Shown here: positions 25,379-35,023 of the stretch, one piece after another | Layout of the letters: each line of letters opens with the position of its first letter | How positions within the stretch are numbered: the stretch's first letter is position 1 | Source of the DNA: Acidobacteriota bacterium | GTDB taxonomy: Bacteria; Acidobacteriota; Vicinamibacteria; Vicinamibacterales; UBA2999 | DNA: 64,000 nt | Assembly: GCA_018000455.1 (NCBI GenBank) | Contig: JAGNJW010000016.1 | Span: 54,865-118,864 of the forward strand | Direction of reading: 5' to 3' | The notes under the pieces: model-generated | What the model saw: only the letters and a program-made list of their open reading frames with translations | What the model was told of the DNA's origin: nothing | The model's database searches: none | Translations under genes and position numbers: made by a program

Positions 25379-26428
25379 ATGAAGGCGAGCCTCCACATCC
25401 AGAACCCGGGCATCGACAAGCGCTACGCCATCGATGCTATTGGCGACGCCGCCCAGGGGGCGTCATACGGCATTGCGCTTTTCGCGTTTGCCACCGTGTC
25501 TGGCGTGGACCTCCTCCTAGACCATCCCTCGATCCAAGACCTGATGACAGCTGGCACGTTCGAGCTGATCGTGGGCCTCGATGCGATCACGAACCGTGAG
25601 ACGCTGGAGCGCCTGCTCGAGGCGGCGAAGCGCAGCAGAGGATTACGCCCTCGCGTGTTCTGGAACTCCTCCGACGGTCTGTTCCACCCAAAACTGTGTT
25701 GGTTCTGGAATGGCAGCCGTGACGCCATCATCGTCGGCTCCGGCAATCTCACGCCTCGAGGACTGCGCGACAACTACGAAGCCTTTGCGCTGCTCGTTGG
25801 CAACCGCAGTGAACTACGACCCCTCATCGCTGACCTACAGGCATTTCTCGATTCTCAGCGCTCAAGTATCCGTGAGATCGACGGCCATGCCCTTGAGCGG
25901 GCGTCGAGGAACACCTTTGCCAAGGCTGTGGCCGTCATTGAGCCGCCCCCGAGCCTCCCCCAACCGCGCCGAGGCAAGGCAGCCGCCGCGTCGCGAACGC
26001 TGGTCGCCGAATTGCCACGCGGCGGCTCCAGATGGCAACAGGCGAACTTCGACCACGAGACAGCGCGAGACTTCTTCGAAGTCGAACCGTACAACGACTC
26101 CTTGGAATCCGAACTGCTCCTGAACGAAGTAGATGCGTCCGGTGTACCAATCAGTCAGGAGACGCGCCGTTTCACGTTCACGCAGAGCAAGAACCTGCGC
26201 CTCCATCTCGGCGCGCATCGTGGCAAAGCATACCCAACATCCCGGCGCCCAATCGCTGTCTTTCGTCGCGTCAAGCCGAGGCACTTTGTCTACCAAGTTC
26301 TTCTGCCTGGCGACCCCGGCTTTCGAGTGCTAAGGGGCGTACTCTCGGCACACTCGGCCAGCGGCATTCGCCGACTCGTCACCACGCTCGCAGTGCTGCG
26401 GAAAGCGTGGACGGCGTGCCCTTTGTGA
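25379..26428 (+). CDS. PLD-family (HKD) nuclease
   Basis: 349 residues. It has one HKD-type motif: His103-x-Lys105 in LFHPKLCWFWNGSRDAIIVGSGNLTPRGL, with Ser121 and Asn123 completing the phospholipase-D site, so it would act as a dimer as small PLD nucleases do. The C-terminal half is basic and without a known domain. Base composition is visibly less GC-rich from here to about 27.6 kb than in neighbouring genes. In DISARM a PLD protein (DrmC) accompanies a SNF2 helicase and a methylase, so the combination has precedent. Confidence 0.85.
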   Translation: MKASLHIQNPGIDKRYAIDAIGDAAQGASYGIALFAFATVSGVDLLLDHPSIQDLMTAGTFELIVGLDAITNRETLERLLEAAKRSRGLRPRVFWNSSDGLFHPKLCWFWNGSRDAIIVGSGNLTPRGLRDNYEAFALLVGNRSELRPLIADLQAFLDSQRSSIREIDGHALERASRNTFAKAVAVIEPPPSLPQPRRGKAAAASRTLVAELPRGGSRWQQANFDHETARDFFEVEPYNDSLESELLLNEVDASGVPISQETRRFTFTQSKNLRLHLGAHRGKAYPTSRRPIAVFRRVKPRHFVYQVLLPGDPGFRVLRGVLSAHSASGIRRLVTTLAVLRKAWTACPL

Positions 26429-26465
26429 TGAATGCCAAGTGCACTCGCGAAAAGGCCCTGAAGAC

Positions 26466-28091
26466 ATGAGACGCCAGAAGCTAGAACTTACTTGGGTCGG
26501 AAAAAACGAACGGCCGAGACTCGAGCCGCGCCTGCTGCTAGAGGACTCAGGTCACGCCTACCATGCCCGACATCGCGTCGAGGAAGCCGACAGCTTCGAC
26601 AACGTCCTGATCCATGGCGACAACCTCTTGGCGCTAAAGGCCCTTGAGCAGCAATACACAGGACGCGTGAAGTGTGCCTTTATCGACCCCCCATACAACA
26701 CAGGAAGCGCATTCGAGCACTTCGACGATGGCCTCGAACACTCGATTTGGCTCTCGATGATGCGTGAGCGCGTCGATCTGTTGAGACGACTATTAACAGA
26801 GGACGGCTCCCTTTGGATAACCATCGACGACAATGAAGTGCATTACCTCAAGGTCGTGTGTGACGAGTTGTTCGGTCGCCCGAACTTCGTGGCCAACATG
26901 GTGTGGGAGAAACGAACGTCGCGGGAGAACCGCCGCGTGTTCTCATTCAACCATGACCACTTGTTGGTGTATGCCAAGGACAAGGCGCGATTCGAGGCGA
27001 TACGTAATCCGCTCGGCCTGACACAGGAAGTCCTCGCGCGCTATCGGAATCCTGACAACGATCCGAGAGGTCCGTGGCAGTCAGTGTCGGCTAACGCCCA
27101 GGCCGGTCATGCCACACCGAGCCAGTTCTATACTCTAAGGCTGCCGTCCGGCCGCGAGATCGATCCGCCCAAGGGTAGATGCTGGCTCTACACCCGTGAG
27201 CGGATGGACCAGGAGATCGCAGCCGGAAACATCTGGTTCGGGTCGGAAGGCGACAACGTTCCGAGGGTGAAGAAGTTCCTGAAGGACAACGAGGACAAGG
27301 GCCTCACTCCAGCGACGATCTGGCCGGCTGCCGAAGCGGGCACCAACGATGAAGCGAAGAAGCACCTCCTGTCTTTGCTGCCAACGTCGAGTGTGTTTGA
27401 CAACCCCAAGCCAGAGAGCCTCTTGCAGCGAGTAATCAACATCGCGACGAATCCTGGTGAGATTGTGCTCGATTCGTTTGCTGGCTCAGGGACTACAGGT
27501 GCCGTCGCGCACAAGATGCGCCGTCGGTGGATCATGATCGAACTCGGCGAGCATTGCCACACGCACATCATTCCGCGCCTGCGGAAGGTCATCGATGGTC
27601 AGGATCCTGGCGGCGTCACCGAGTCCACGGGTTGGAAGGGCGGCGGCGGTTTCCGGTACTACCGGTTGGCGCCGTCGCTCCTCGAACGGGATAAGTGGGG
27701 CAACTGGGTCATCAACAAGACCTACAACGCCGCGATGCTTGCCGAGGCGCTCTGCAAGCTGGAAGGCTTCGTCTACGCGCCGAACGAGACCGTCTACTGG
27801 GAGCACGGGCACTCGACTGAGCGGGACTTCATGTACGTGACGACACAGCATCTGACACACGAGCAGCTCCTTCAGTTGAGCGCCGACGTTGGGCCCGAGC
27901 GGTCCCTTCTCGTGATGTGCACGGCGTTCCGTGGCAAGACGGAGGCGTACCCGAACCTGACGATCAAGAAGATTCCGAAGACCGTCCTGTCACGTTGCGA
28001 ATGGGGTCACGACGACTACAGCCTCGAGGTGGCGAACCTCGCTCCGGCGCCGCCGCCGTCCGGCCAGCAGGGCCTGGGATTCGAGGTCTGA
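26466..28091 (+). CDS. Type III-like DNA adenine methyltransferase (Mod)
   Basis: 541 residues. The beta-class order is clear: motif IV DPPYNTG at 74-80, then a target-recognition region, then motif I DSFAGSGTTG at about 336-345. N-terminal SFDNVLIHGDNLLALKAL is the usual Mod lead-in. The C-terminal RYYRLAPSLLERDKWGNW also fits type III Mod. It would modify N6 of adenine in host DNA. The Res-like gene starts 5 bp after its stop, as expected for a mod-res pair. Confidence 0.92.
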   Translation: MRRQKLELTWVGKNERPRLEPRLLLEDSGHAYHARHRVEEADSFDNVLIHGDNLLALKALEQQYTGRVKCAFIDPPYNTGSAFEHFDDGLEHSIWLSMMRERVDLLRRLLTEDGSLWITIDDNEVHYLKVVCDELFGRPNFVANMVWEKRTSRENRRVFSFNHDHLLVYAKDKARFEAIRNPLGLTQEVLARYRNPDNDPRGPWQSVSANAQAGHATPSQFYTLRLPSGREIDPPKGRCWLYTRERMDQEIAAGNIWFGSEGDNVPRVKKFLKDNEDKGLTPATIWPAAEAGTNDEAKKHLLSLLPTSSVFDNPKPESLLQRVINIATNPGEIVLDSFAGSGTTGAVAHKMRRRWIMIELGEHCHTHIIPRLRKVIDGQDPGGVTESTGWKGGGGFRYYRLAPSLLERDKWGNWVINKTYNAAMLAEALCKLEGFVYAPNETVYWEHGHSTERDFMYVTTQHLTHEQLLQLSADVGPERSLLVMCTAFRGKTEAYPNLTIKKIPKTVLSRCEWGHDDYSLEVANLAPAPPPSGQQGLGFEV

Positions 28092-28096
28092 CGCCG

Positions 28097-30775
28097 ATGC
28101 ATCGCCAGGTCAACGCCATTGCCGGTCGCCTCAGTCTGCGTGCCCCTCAGCGCCACGCGCTGGAGATTCTGGACCGCATCACCGAGCTGGCCACGCTGAA
28201 GAAGGGTGACGACCCCGCCGTCGCCCTGGAGGCCATCAAAGCGGTGTGGCCGACCGTCAGCGACTTCGAGCGCGAGTTCTCCTCGGTCTGCTTTGCCCTA
28301 GCGACGGGTGTCGGCAAGACCAGGTTGATGGGCGCGTTCGTGACGTACCTGCATCTGGCGCACGGCGCGCGGAACTTCTTCATCCTCGCCCCGAACCTGA
28401 CGATCTACTCCAAGCTGATCGCGGATTTCACACCGAACACGCCGAAGTACGTCTTCAAGGGCATAGCGGAGTTCGCCGCTGAGCCGCCGCAGGTGATCAC
28501 GGGCGACAACTACGACGCCACGCTGTTGAACCAGCTCTCGCCCTGCCGGATCAACATCTTTAACATCTCGAAGATCAACAGCGAGGTGCGCGGCGGCCGG
28601 TCGCCGCGGATCAAGCGGCTGTCCGAGTACATCGGCGAGAGCTACTTCGACTACCTGGCCAATCTCGACGACCTCGTCCTGCTGATGGACGAGTCGCACC
28701 GCTATCGGGCCAGCGCCGGCGTGCGCGCGATCAACGAGTTGAAGCCGGTCCTGGGGCTCGAGCTGACCGCCACCCCGTTCACCGAGTCGGCCAGGGGCCC
28801 GGTCCACTTCAAGAACGTCGTCTACCGCTACTCGCTGGCCCAGGCGATGGACGACGGGTTCGTAAAGGAGCCGGCGGTTGTCACCCGGAAGGACTTCAAC
28901 CCCGCGGGCATCCCGGCCGCCGAAATCGAACGCATCAAGCTCGAAGACGGCATCCGCCTTCACGAGAACGTGAAGGTGGAGCTGGACACGTACGCCCGCG
29001 AGTCGGGCCGGCCGCTGGTCAAGCCGTTCGTCCTGGTCATCGCACGCGACACCACGCATGCTGCCGGGCTGGATGATCTCATCAAGTCTGACGCCTTCTT
29101 CGACGGGCGCTACAAGGACCGCGTCATCCAGGTGGATTCGAGCAAGACGGGCGCGGAGGAAGAGGCCATGGTCGAACGGCTCCTCCGCGTCGAGAAAGCC
29201 GACGAGCCCACCGAGATCGTGATCCACGTCAACATGCTCAAGGAGGGCTGGGACGTCACGAATCTCTACACCATCGTCCCGCTCCGCGCGGCCAACGCGC
29301 GCACGCTGGTCGAGCAGAGCATCGGCCGCGGCCTGCGGTTGCCCTACGGCGAGCGCGTCGGTCTCACCGCTGTTGACCGCCTGAACATCGTCGCGCACGA
29401 CCGGTTTCAGGAGATCGTGGACGACGCCAACAGGCCAGACTCGCCGCTCCGGGTGCAGGCCGTCGAGATTCCAGCGGAGGACCTGCAGCGTCGCTCCGTC
29501 ACAGTAGAGTCACATTCCATTCTGGCCGAGCGTCTGGGCGTGGCTGGCGCTATCGCCCCGGCGGCCGTCGAAGGTCAGCCCGCTCCCGCGCCACCACTTT
29601 TCGCGTCAGCCGAAGAGCGCACAGTGGCGGCGGCCGCCGTGCTGGCGATCGACGCGCTGTCGCATCGTCCGGCGGACCTTCCCGGCGCGGCCCTCCTCCG
29701 CCAGACTGACATTCAGGCTCGTGTCGTAGAGGCCGTCAAGGCCAGCTACCGGCAGCAGCTCACCCTGGAAGGCGTTCGCGAGCCTGTCGATGTCGAAAGG
29801 GTCGTCGCCACCGTCTGTGCCGAGGTCGCTGACGCCACCATCGACATCCCCCGCGTGCTCGTGGTCCCTGTTGGCAAGGTAGAATCCGGGTTCAGCGCCT
29901 TCACGCTGGACTTGTCGTCGGTCCACTACCAGCCGGTAACCAAGGACCTGTGGATTCAGCACTTGCGGACGGCCGAGTACCAGGTTCTGTCGACTGGCGC
30001 CGGCGGAATCCGCGAAGAGCGACTAGAGAACTACGTGGTCCGAGGTCTCGTGGACTTCGACGACGTCTCGTATGACGAGCAGGCCGACCTGCTGTACGAC
30101 CTTGCAGGGCAGGTGGTCAGCCACCTCCGCAGCTACCTGACCGAGGAAGAGGCCGACAAGGTCCTGCAGTTTCACCAGCGCGCGTTGTGCGCGTTGATCC
30201 ACGCCCAGATGCACGAGCCAGGGCACTATTGGGAGAGGGCCGAGGGAGGCTATGAAGTCAAGGTCAGTCACGGCTTCACGGCGCTCCGCCGCAGTGCCTA
30301 TACGGCGGACGACGGTGCCCCGGCGCACGACTACCGCGTGGAACCCGCGGACAAGACCAAGATCGCCCGGATGCTGTTCGGCGGCTTCGGCAAGTGCCTG
30401 TATCGCGTCCAAAAGTTTCAGTCGGATACGGAACGCCGCTTCGCGGTGATCCTGGAACGCGACGCCGTTCGCTGGTTCAAGCCGGCCAGGGACCAGTTCC
30501 AGGTGTTCTACCGAGTCGGCTCGGCGCCTCAGCAGTACGTGCCGGACTTCGTTGCCGAGACGGACGCCGAGCTGCTGATGATCGAGACCAAGGCGCGCAA
30601 CGAGATGGAGACACCGGAGGTCGCCGCCAAGCGTCAGGCCGCCGAAGAGTGGTGCGTCAACGCCTCGGCGCATGCGGCCACGTACGGCGGCAAGCCATGG
30701 CGGTACGCGCTGGTACCGCACGACGTGGTGGCGGAGAACATGAGCCTGTCGGCTCTAGCATCGTCCCTGATTTAG
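28097..30775 (+). CDS. Type III restriction-like helicase-nuclease (Res)
   Basis: 892 residues. Walker A ATGVGKT (69-75), DESH (198-201), LELTATPFTES, and the C-terminal helicase motifs EGWDVTNLYTIVPLRAANARTLVEQSIGRGLRLPYG mark a superfamily 2 ATPase of the Res type. Near the C-terminus (about 815-835) YVPDFVAETDAELLMIETKARNE is a complete PD-(D/E)xK nuclease motif. Res proteins translocate or diffuse along DNA and cut next to paired unmethylated sites. The ATG at 28097 follows the mod stop. Confidence 0.92.
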   Translation: MHRQVNAIAGRLSLRAPQRHALEILDRITELATLKKGDDPAVALEAIKAVWPTVSDFEREFSSVCFALATGVGKTRLMGAFVTYLHLAHGARNFFILAPNLTIYSKLIADFTPNTPKYVFKGIAEFAAEPPQVITGDNYDATLLNQLSPCRINIFNISKINSEVRGGRSPRIKRLSEYIGESYFDYLANLDDLVLLMDESHRYRASAGVRAINELKPVLGLELTATPFTESARGPVHFKNVVYRYSLAQAMDDGFVKEPAVVTRKDFNPAGIPAAEIERIKLEDGIRLHENVKVELDTYARESGRPLVKPFVLVIARDTTHAAGLDDLIKSDAFFDGRYKDRVIQVDSSKTGAEEEAMVERLLRVEKADEPTEIVIHVNMLKEGWDVTNLYTIVPLRAANARTLVEQSIGRGLRLPYGERVGLTAVDRLNIVAHDRFQEIVDDANRPDSPLRVQAVEIPAEDLQRRSVTVESHSILAERLGVAGAIAPAAVEGQPAPAPPLFASAEERTVAAAAVLAIDALSHRPADLPGAALLRQTDIQARVVEAVKASYRQQLTLEGVREPVDVERVVATVCAEVADATIDIPRVLVVPVGKVESGFSAFTLDLSSVHYQPVTKDLWIQHLRTAEYQVLSTGAGGIREERLENYVVRGLVDFDDVSYDEQADLLYDLAGQVVSHLRSYLTEEEADKVLQFHQRALCALIHAQMHEPGHYWERAEGGYEVKVSHGFTALRRSAYTADDGAPAHDYRVEPADKTKIARMLFGGFGKCLYRVQKFQSDTERRFAVILERDAVRWFKPARDQFQVFYRVGSAPQQYVPDFVAETDAELLMIETKARNEMETPEVAAKRQAAEEWCVNASAHAATYGGKPWRYALVPHDVVAENMSLSALASSLI

Positions 30776-30801
30776 AGGCGTTGGATAGGTGATGTGACGC
30801 G

Positions 30802-32718
30802 ATGACGAAGGACAAGCACCCAGGCGCGGCTCCTGACAGCCGCCGGTCGCCTCATCATCTCGTCGTCGGGCTTCGTGTCACTGGTGGCTTTCTCGCAGGG
30901 GCGCATCTTGACTTTGCCGACGGACTGAATTGCCTCATCGGCGGAAGGGGGGCTGGCAAGACGACAGCCCTTGAATTCCTGCGTTTCGGCCTCGGGTTGA
31001 TGCCAGACCCTAAGGTCCACGTCGCGCGGCACAAGAGTATCGATTCCCTCGTCAAGGCGAACCTGGGCAGTGGCCGACTAGCCATCGAGCTTCGAACCCG
31101 CACGGACATGCGCTACACGGCAAGTCGCACGGCCGGCGAGTCCGTGCAAGTCCTCAACGAAGTCGGGACGGCTGTACCAGTCTCTCTCGATCGCGACCAA
31201 ATCTTCGGCGCCGACGTTTTCAGCCAGAACGAAATCGAAGACATGGCCTCAAATCCGGCCGCGCAGTTGGATCTCCTTGACCGATTTCAGGAACAAGAGG
31301 CCTCCTCGATCGGCCGAGAGCTAGATCAGCTGCACCGCCAACTTGAGCAGTCGAGCAGCGACCTGCGCCGCCTGGATCTGGAGATCGATGACCTTCGAGG
31401 GCGGGCGTCAGAGGTACTCGCAATCGAAGAGCGGCTTAAGGGTTTGGTGGAGACGGAGGGGCCCGACGCCAAACGGATCAATGCGGCCCACGCCGCCAAG
31501 AGCCTGCGCGCCCGAGAGGAGACGATTCCGGCCGCTTTAGGGGCCGCACTGGAGAGAGTCGTTCGCGATGGGATCGCGCTTCAGGCCGCGTTTCGGACCA
31601 GCATCGAGGCCCACCTCAACGATGCGGTACTCACTGGTCCCAATGGCGATCTGTTCAAGCAGTACGCCGGCGCTCTAGAGGAGTTGTCCGCCACATTGTC
31701 TGGCGCCGTGACGGCCATTGGAGACGCTGCTCGTGGCACAGCAACAGTTCTTTCCGCTCATGGAGCGGCGCTTGCGGAACGCCACGCACTCCAGGAAGCG
31801 GAGTATCGGGGTCTCGTCGCGGCGTCCGAGGAGCAGGGCGGCCGTGCCGTCGAACGAACGGCATTGCAGGGAGGGCTCGCGACCGCACAAGCGGCAGCGG
31901 CGGACCAACGGGCGAAGGAGAAACAGCGCTCCGAACTCTCGGCGGCTAGAACGATCCTACTCAACCGCGTGTCCGAGCTTCGCGACCGCCGCTTTCTCCT
32001 TCGCAAGGCGGTGGCCGAGCGGCTCTCGCGACAGTTCCCCAGCATTCGAGTGAGCGTCCTCCAGGCGGCCGACCTCCAGGGGTATCGAGACATGGTCGCC
32101 GAGGCTCTGAAAGGCGCTGGCGTGAAACAGGGCATGGTGGCTGATCGGCTCTCCCAAGCATTCCTGCCTGGAGAGCTAGCGTCACTCGTTCAGGCCAACG
32201 ATCGCAGCACTCTGATCGAGCGAGCGGCGCTCGACGACGAACGCGCCTCGAAAATCGTCGACGCATTGAGACGGACGGGAACTGCCTACGCGATTGAAGC
32301 TGTCGATATTGACGATCGGCCGTCGATCGAACTCTTGGACGGTGGCACCTACAAGGACTCGTCACAGCTGTCCACGGGCCAGCGGTGCACGACCATCCTC
32401 CCAATCCTGCTGACTCAGAGCGAGCGCCCCCTGCTGATTGACCAACCCGAAGACAACCTTGACAACGCGTTCGTCTACGACACGATCGTGAGTGCCCTCC
32501 GCGCTGTCAAAGGGAGTCGCCAGGTGATCTTCGTCACTCACAATCCCAACATTCCCGTCTTGGGCGAAGCCGAACGCGTGTTTGTGTTCGCGTCCGATGG
32601 CCAGCATGCTGCCGTGCGGCAGGTCGGTACTGTCGACGAATGCAAGGAAGAGATTGAACGGATTCTCGAGGGAGGTCGCGAAGCCTTCCTTCAGCGCAAG
32701 GCGCGCTATGGGCACTGA
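30802..32718 (+). CDS. SMC/RecN-like AAA (ABC-type) ATPase
   Basis: 638 residues. Walker A GGRGAGKTT at 47-55, a long central coiled coil (about 160-440) with heptad-like charged sequence, the ABC signature LSTGQR (about 523-528), Walker B PLLIDQPEDNLD (about 543-554) and a switch-like VTHNPNIPVLGEAERV. No nuclease domain is visible. Such proteins load on DNA ends or forks and occur in several defence loci as sensors. It starts 26 bp after res and overlaps the kinase gene by 11 bp, so it belongs to the same transcript. Confidence 0.88.
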   Translation: MTKDKHPGAAPDSRRSPHHLVVGLRVTGGFLAGAHLDFADGLNCLIGGRGAGKTTALEFLRFGLGLMPDPKVHVARHKSIDSLVKANLGSGRLAIELRTRTDMRYTASRTAGESVQVLNEVGTAVPVSLDRDQIFGADVFSQNEIEDMASNPAAQLDLLDRFQEQEASSIGRELDQLHRQLEQSSSDLRRLDLEIDDLRGRASEVLAIEERLKGLVETEGPDAKRINAAHAAKSLRAREETIPAALGAALERVVRDGIALQAAFRTSIEAHLNDAVLTGPNGDLFKQYAGALEELSATLSGAVTAIGDAARGTATVLSAHGAALAERHALQEAEYRGLVAASEEQGGRAVERTALQGGLATAQAAAADQRAKEKQRSELSAARTILLNRVSELRDRRFLLRKAVAERLSRQFPSIRVSVLQAADLQGYRDMVAEALKGAGVKQGMVADRLSQAFLPGELASLVQANDRSTLIERAALDDERASKIVDALRRTGTAYAIEAVDIDDRPSIELLDGGTYKDSSQLSTGQRCTTILPILLTQSERPLLIDQPEDNLDNAFVYDTIVSALRAVKGSRQVIFVTHNPNIPVLGEAERVFVFASDGQHAAVRQVGTVDECKEEIERILEGGREAFLQRKARYGH

Positions 32719-33820
32719 AGACGGGAAATCCCTCGAAGCCATTCTCCGAGCGCTGGATTCGCACGACTGGTCGACTGCTCTTGAGGGCGTGGCCCGAGCG
32801 GAGCAATGGTGCCAGCGCACGATCGCTGGTGATCCAGATCTTGATATCATCGTCGCTCGACTCGTTCGTCTGGCAGGCCACGTGAAATGGGAGGTGCGAC
32901 GAGCCGTCGCGAACGTGGCGGCGCAGGTTCAGCACCCTGCCTTCGAGGCGGTGCTCGCGCGGCTGGTGGCTGACGACAACGGCCGCGTTCGCCAGGCCGC
33001 GGAGAACGCTGCCTTGAGGCGACGAGACTCACGGCACGCGAGCACGCTCGGCAAGCAGCATGTCGAGCGCCTCAACACCACTCTGGACGACATCGAGGCG
33101 CGTTTTGGACCGCGAGGGCGTGACGCTGTCAGGCGCGCGGCTGACCAAGTCGCCAACACGTTCGCGAGGGAGTTGTACCACGAGGTGATCCGTCTGGTAT
33201 CTCCACTTGCCGTTTCGGCAGATCGGCTCCGGGAGCAGCTGTCGGCGGAGACCGTGTCGTTGAGTGGTCTGCGCGAAGAGGCTGAGCGTGTCCGACGGCG
33301 GGTCTCGCATTTGCGATCCGTGCTGGATGCCATGCGCGCGTATACCGAGCAGCCCGCGCTAACGTTTGGGGCAGAGGATCTGCGGGAGGTTGTTGAAGAG
33401 GCTGCCGCCCTGGCCAAGGGAAAGTCGCGGGGAGACGAGGGCCCGCCACTCGAACTGTCCGTACCTGCCGGGCTCTTCGTTGACATGTCGCGATCGAGGC
33501 TTGTGCAGGCATTGACCAATGTTCTCGAGAACGCCATCGAGTCGTACGACGGACTTGGGCGACATGAGCCCGTGGTCGTGAGGGCCGATCGGAAGGAGGG
33601 ACTCGCGACAATCGTGATTCAGGACAGAGGGTGCGGCATGGCGGCCGAAGCCAGGCAGGATGCCACTACACTATTCGCGACGAGCAAGAAGAACGGCACG
33701 GGTTTCGGGCTTCCTCTGGCGGTCAAGATCGTTGAATCCGAGCATGGAGGACGGCTGGATATCGAGAGCACGCCCGATGAAGGAACAACCGTACGAATCA
33801 CAATGCGCGTTCTGCGCTGA
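32708..33820 (+). CDS. HEAT-repeat soluble sensor histidine kinase
   Basis: 370 residues without membrane segments. Residues about 20-105 form HEAT-like helical pairs (WEVRRAVANVAAQVQHPAFEAVLARLVADDNGRVRQAAENAAL), suitable for binding a protein or DNA. A dimerisation helix has the probable phospho-accepting His158 (FARELYHEVIRLVSPLAV). The HATPase domain has NVLENAIES (271-279), DRGCGM (307-311) and NGTGFGLPLAV (329-339). It should sense an intracellular cue and signal to the response regulator that follows. Co-translation with the ATPase gene (11-bp overlap) suggests that ATPase is part of the cue. Confidence 0.88.
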   Translation: MGTEDGKSLEAILRALDSHDWSTALEGVARAEQWCQRTIAGDPDLDIIVARLVRLAGHVKWEVRRAVANVAAQVQHPAFEAVLARLVADDNGRVRQAAENAALRRRDSRHASTLGKQHVERLNTTLDDIEARFGPRGRDAVRRAADQVANTFARELYHEVIRLVSPLAVSADRLREQLSAETVSLSGLREEAERVRRRVSHLRSVLDAMRAYTEQPALTFGAEDLREVVEEAAALAKGKSRGDEGPPLELSVPAGLFVDMSRSRLVQALTNVLENAIESYDGLGRHEPVVVRADRKEGLATIVIQDRGCGMAAEARQDATTLFATSKKNGTGFGLPLAVKIVESEHGGRLDIESTPDEGTTVRITMRVLR

Positions 33821-33826
33821 GGTCCC

Positions 33827-34717
33827 GTGACGAAGCGATCCATGCCGGGTCATCGCGCACTTATTGTTGAAGACGATGCCGAGGCGGCCGAGGATCTCTC
33901 CGAAATCGTTGGGGCACTCGGGTGGGAGCATATCGTCGCCGCGAGTCGTGAGGAGGCCAGCGGCGTACTACGAGCGCAGCCAATCTGCATCGTGTTGCTC
34001 GACCTGCAGATCAAGCAGACACCGCGCTCGATCAAGGGACACGTCGAGCACGGCAGGGAACTCCTCCGAGAGATCCGTCGGGGCCACGGCGAGCTCGTTG
34101 GTCAGAAATTCTGGTTGCCAGTTCTCATCGTGAGCGGATATGCGCGCGAAGTCCCCGAGGCGGTTGAGGTCATGAGGGACGGCGCCAGCGACTTGGTCCA
34201 GAAGCCCTTCAACAGCAGTGAAGTGTCCCTGAAGTTGCGCTCAGCGCTCAAAGAGAGTGGCAGGTCGTCTCATGATGCCTGCCGGGCTGGATTCTGCCCG
34301 TCTGGCCCGAACTCCGGCGACGATGTGCTGATCGCCATCCCTGGCGAACGAGTCCACCGCCGAACGGTTGTGATGGTCGGGCACTCGAGGCTTGAGGTTA
34401 CCGATGCCTCCCTTCGAGTCCTGCTCCACCTCCTGATTGCCCACGGCGAGCACCGGGCGGCCCATAAGACGGACCTTGGAGCGAATGATGATCAAGGGTT
34501 CAAGGGGGTCTCGATTCTCCGAAGCGAACTGAAACCGGCGCTTGGCCGCGGCGTCAACATCATCAAGAACGAGTACCACGGTAACTACCGTCTTTCCAGT
34601 CACGTCCGCCTTGGCAACTGTGATGTGGCCGCACTCGACGCTATAGGCGACAGACGTATATCCGAATTGGCGCACCGCCTGAAGCCTCATCTGCCCGCGC
34701 CCAAGAAAAGAGTCTGA
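33827..34717 (+). CDS. Response regulator with OmpR-like winged helix
   Basis: 296 residues. The receiver domain has acidic Glu15/Asp16/Asp17, phospho-acceptor Asp59 (IVLLDLQ), Ser103 and Lys126 (LVQKPF); an insert after Asp59 lengthens the domain. After a linker the C-terminal SRLEVTDASLRVLLHLLIAHGEHRA...GVSILRSELKPALGRGVNIIKNEYHGNYRLSS matches the Trans_reg_C winged helix, including the G-x-x-YRL turn. GTG start 7 bp after the kinase stop. Likely targets are the promoters in this island, for example the TIR-caspase module just downstream (inference). Confidence 0.85.
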   Translation: MTKRSMPGHRALIVEDDAEAAEDLSEIVGALGWEHIVAASREEASGVLRAQPICIVLLDLQIKQTPRSIKGHVEHGRELLREIRRGHGELVGQKFWLPVLIVSGYAREVPEAVEVMRDGASDLVQKPFNSSEVSLKLRSALKESGRSSHDACRAGFCPSGPNSGDDVLIAIPGERVHRRTVVMVGHSRLEVTDASLRVLLHLLIAHGEHRAAHKTDLGANDDQGFKGVSILRSELKPALGRGVNIIKNEYHGNYRLSSHVRLGNCDVAALDAIGDRRISELAHRLKPHLPAPKKRV

Positions 34718-34834
34718 AGGAAACTCTCCAGAGCTTCTGCCACAACACGGCCGAGGCGTGCGACCGTCTCCGAGCGCCATCATGAAGCCGACGCTGCACG
34801 TGTACGTGTTGGCGGTCAGTCAGGAGGCATGGTC

Positions 34835-35023
34835 ATGGGCGCAATGGTGAAGCCGGGCGAAAAGGCCCCTCGGTCCGGTCAGTACGAGGAACTCGGGCCA
34901 CGCGGTGGTCGGACCGGCCACGAGGTCACGATCTCGAAGGGTGAGCGGGTGCCGCCCACGCGGCAGCCAGGCGGAACCTTCACGATCGTGGACCCCACGA
35001 AGAACAAGAGCGGCGGGCGCTGA
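34835..35023 (+). CDS. YjzC-like small protein
   Basis: 62 residues. MVKPGEKAPRSGQYEELGPRGGRTGHEVTISKGERVPPTRQPGGTFTIV resembles the YjzC family (KPGQKAP..G.Y.E.G...V.L..GE..P.T). AGGAGG (34822-34827) has ideal spacing to the ATG at 34835; the ATGs at 34829 and 34847 are alternatives. Its last base is the first base of the TIR gene. YjzC-like proteins are found beside TIR genes and in stress operons; function unknown. Confidence 0.7.
   Translation: MGAMVKPGEKAPRSGQYEELGPRGGRTGHEVTISKGERVPPTRQPGGTFTIVDPTKNKSGGR

Noticed and set aside
22390..30775. Calling the SNF2-PLD-Mod-Res block DISARM or BREX
   Set aside because: DISARM needs DrmA and DrmB (DUF1998), and BREX needs PglZ and BrxC; none is present. 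A type III-like Res with its own nuclease is present instead.
34782..34850. 22-codon frame overlapping the start of the YjzC-like gene
   Set aside because: No ribosome-binding site of its own and no support beyond being open; could be a leader peptide but nothing favours it.
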